DNA from: Marinifilum sp. D714
GTDB taxonomy: Bacteria > Bacteroidota > Bacteroidia > Bacteroidales > Marinifilaceae
Direction: 5' to 3'
Assembly: GCF_030851345.1 (NCBI RefSeq)
Contig: NZ_JALPNU010000012.1
Location: 1 to 64,000 of the forward strand
DNA length: 64,000 nt
Shown: one piece after another, positions 63,975-64,000 of the stretch
Layout of the letters: the number at the start of each line of letters is the position of its first letter
Numbering within the stretch: position 1 is the stretch's first letter
Made by a program: the position numbers and the translations under genes
The notes under the pieces: generated by a model
The model's database searches: none
Told to the model about the DNA's origin: nothing
Seen by the model: only the letters and a program-made list of their open reading frames with translations

Positions 63975-64000
63975 CTATTGAAGTAATTTTTCAATTTCTA
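63975..64000 (-). CDS. C-terminal end of a protein, partial
   Basis: The minus strand reads EIEKLLQ then TAG (63975-63977) in one frame, entering from the right edge. The other two frames close at once (TAG, TGA). A terminator follows 24 nt later, which supports a real gene end. Nothing can be said about the product. Confidence 0.5.

Overview
The window looks like a chromosomal piece of a Bacteroidota bacterium, probably a Marinilabiliales-type anaerobe or facultative anaerobe of the Marinifilum/Labilibaculum kind. The evidence is AT-rich DNA, many -7 boxes of the form TAnnTTTG with few Shine-Dalgarno sites, LytTR/LytS-type signalling, CarboxypepD-regulatory and SusC-like motifs, a single-chain serine dehydratase, a FloA/NfeD pair, a bcp-recA pair and DUF4251. 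The genus is an inference. Almost everything is core or lineage-specific chromosome: I see no phage, plasmid, transposase or CRISPR array.

Layout. 1-5723 is the N-terminal 1,907 codons of a giant secreted protein (IgGFc-binding-like head, then about 13 Ig-like repeats) that runs off the left edge. 6052-8031 holds Xaa-Pro aminopeptidase and an Lrp/AsnC regulator. 8346-12600 is a corrinoid-salvage neighbourhood: cobQ plus a P-loop ATPase on the plus strand, meeting a tetR-dus-cbiZ operon head-on with a 25-bp overlap. 12601-15599 carries a candidate 28-codon gene with its own terminator, a thioredoxin-like exported protein, a DUF4251 protein, a DoxX/membrane-protein pair and an array of degenerate 20-bp repeats. 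15600-21171 has an exported M28 peptidase, a soluble hybrid histidine kinase and sdaA. 21279-21719 is a tRNA-Ser plus three identical tRNA-Pro genes. 21917-25877 is an operon of a TPR/PD40/SPOR envelope protein, clpS, nfeD and floA. 26218-31350 has bcp-recA, an intergenic inverted-repeat (MITE-like) element, an S9 lipoprotein peptidase and an EamA transporter. 31451-37591 has a TerB-ABC transporter fusion, a lipoprotein and a LytS/LytTR two-component pair. 37784-47280 contains a nicotinamidase-like hydrolase, miaA, two Yip1-like membrane proteins, smpB, a TGS/uridine-kinase fusion, uvrA and a lytic transglycosylase. 47570-51950 has a lipoprotein, two PLP enzymes and a second EamA transporter. 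51951-56526 is an ECF sigma factor, a membrane anti-sigma-like protein, a divergent VWA protein and a half-length DEAD-box protein. 56579-64000 has dps, a small secreted protein followed by seven tandem 41-bp terminator-like hairpins, an exported bleomycin-hydrolase-type peptidase, lpdA, a znuA-znuC-znuB zinc uptake operon and the last codons of another gene.

The most unusual items are the 41-bp hairpin array at 57840-58120 (stem sequences change but pairing is mostly kept), the sigma/anti-sigma/VWA locus in which two non-receptor proteins share SusC-plug-like motifs, the MITE-like inverted-repeat element between recA and the S9 peptidase, the 20-bp repeat array before the M28 peptidase, and the candidate small gene next to palindromic boxes upstream of tetR. 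All functional statements rest on reading motifs by eye; no database search was run.
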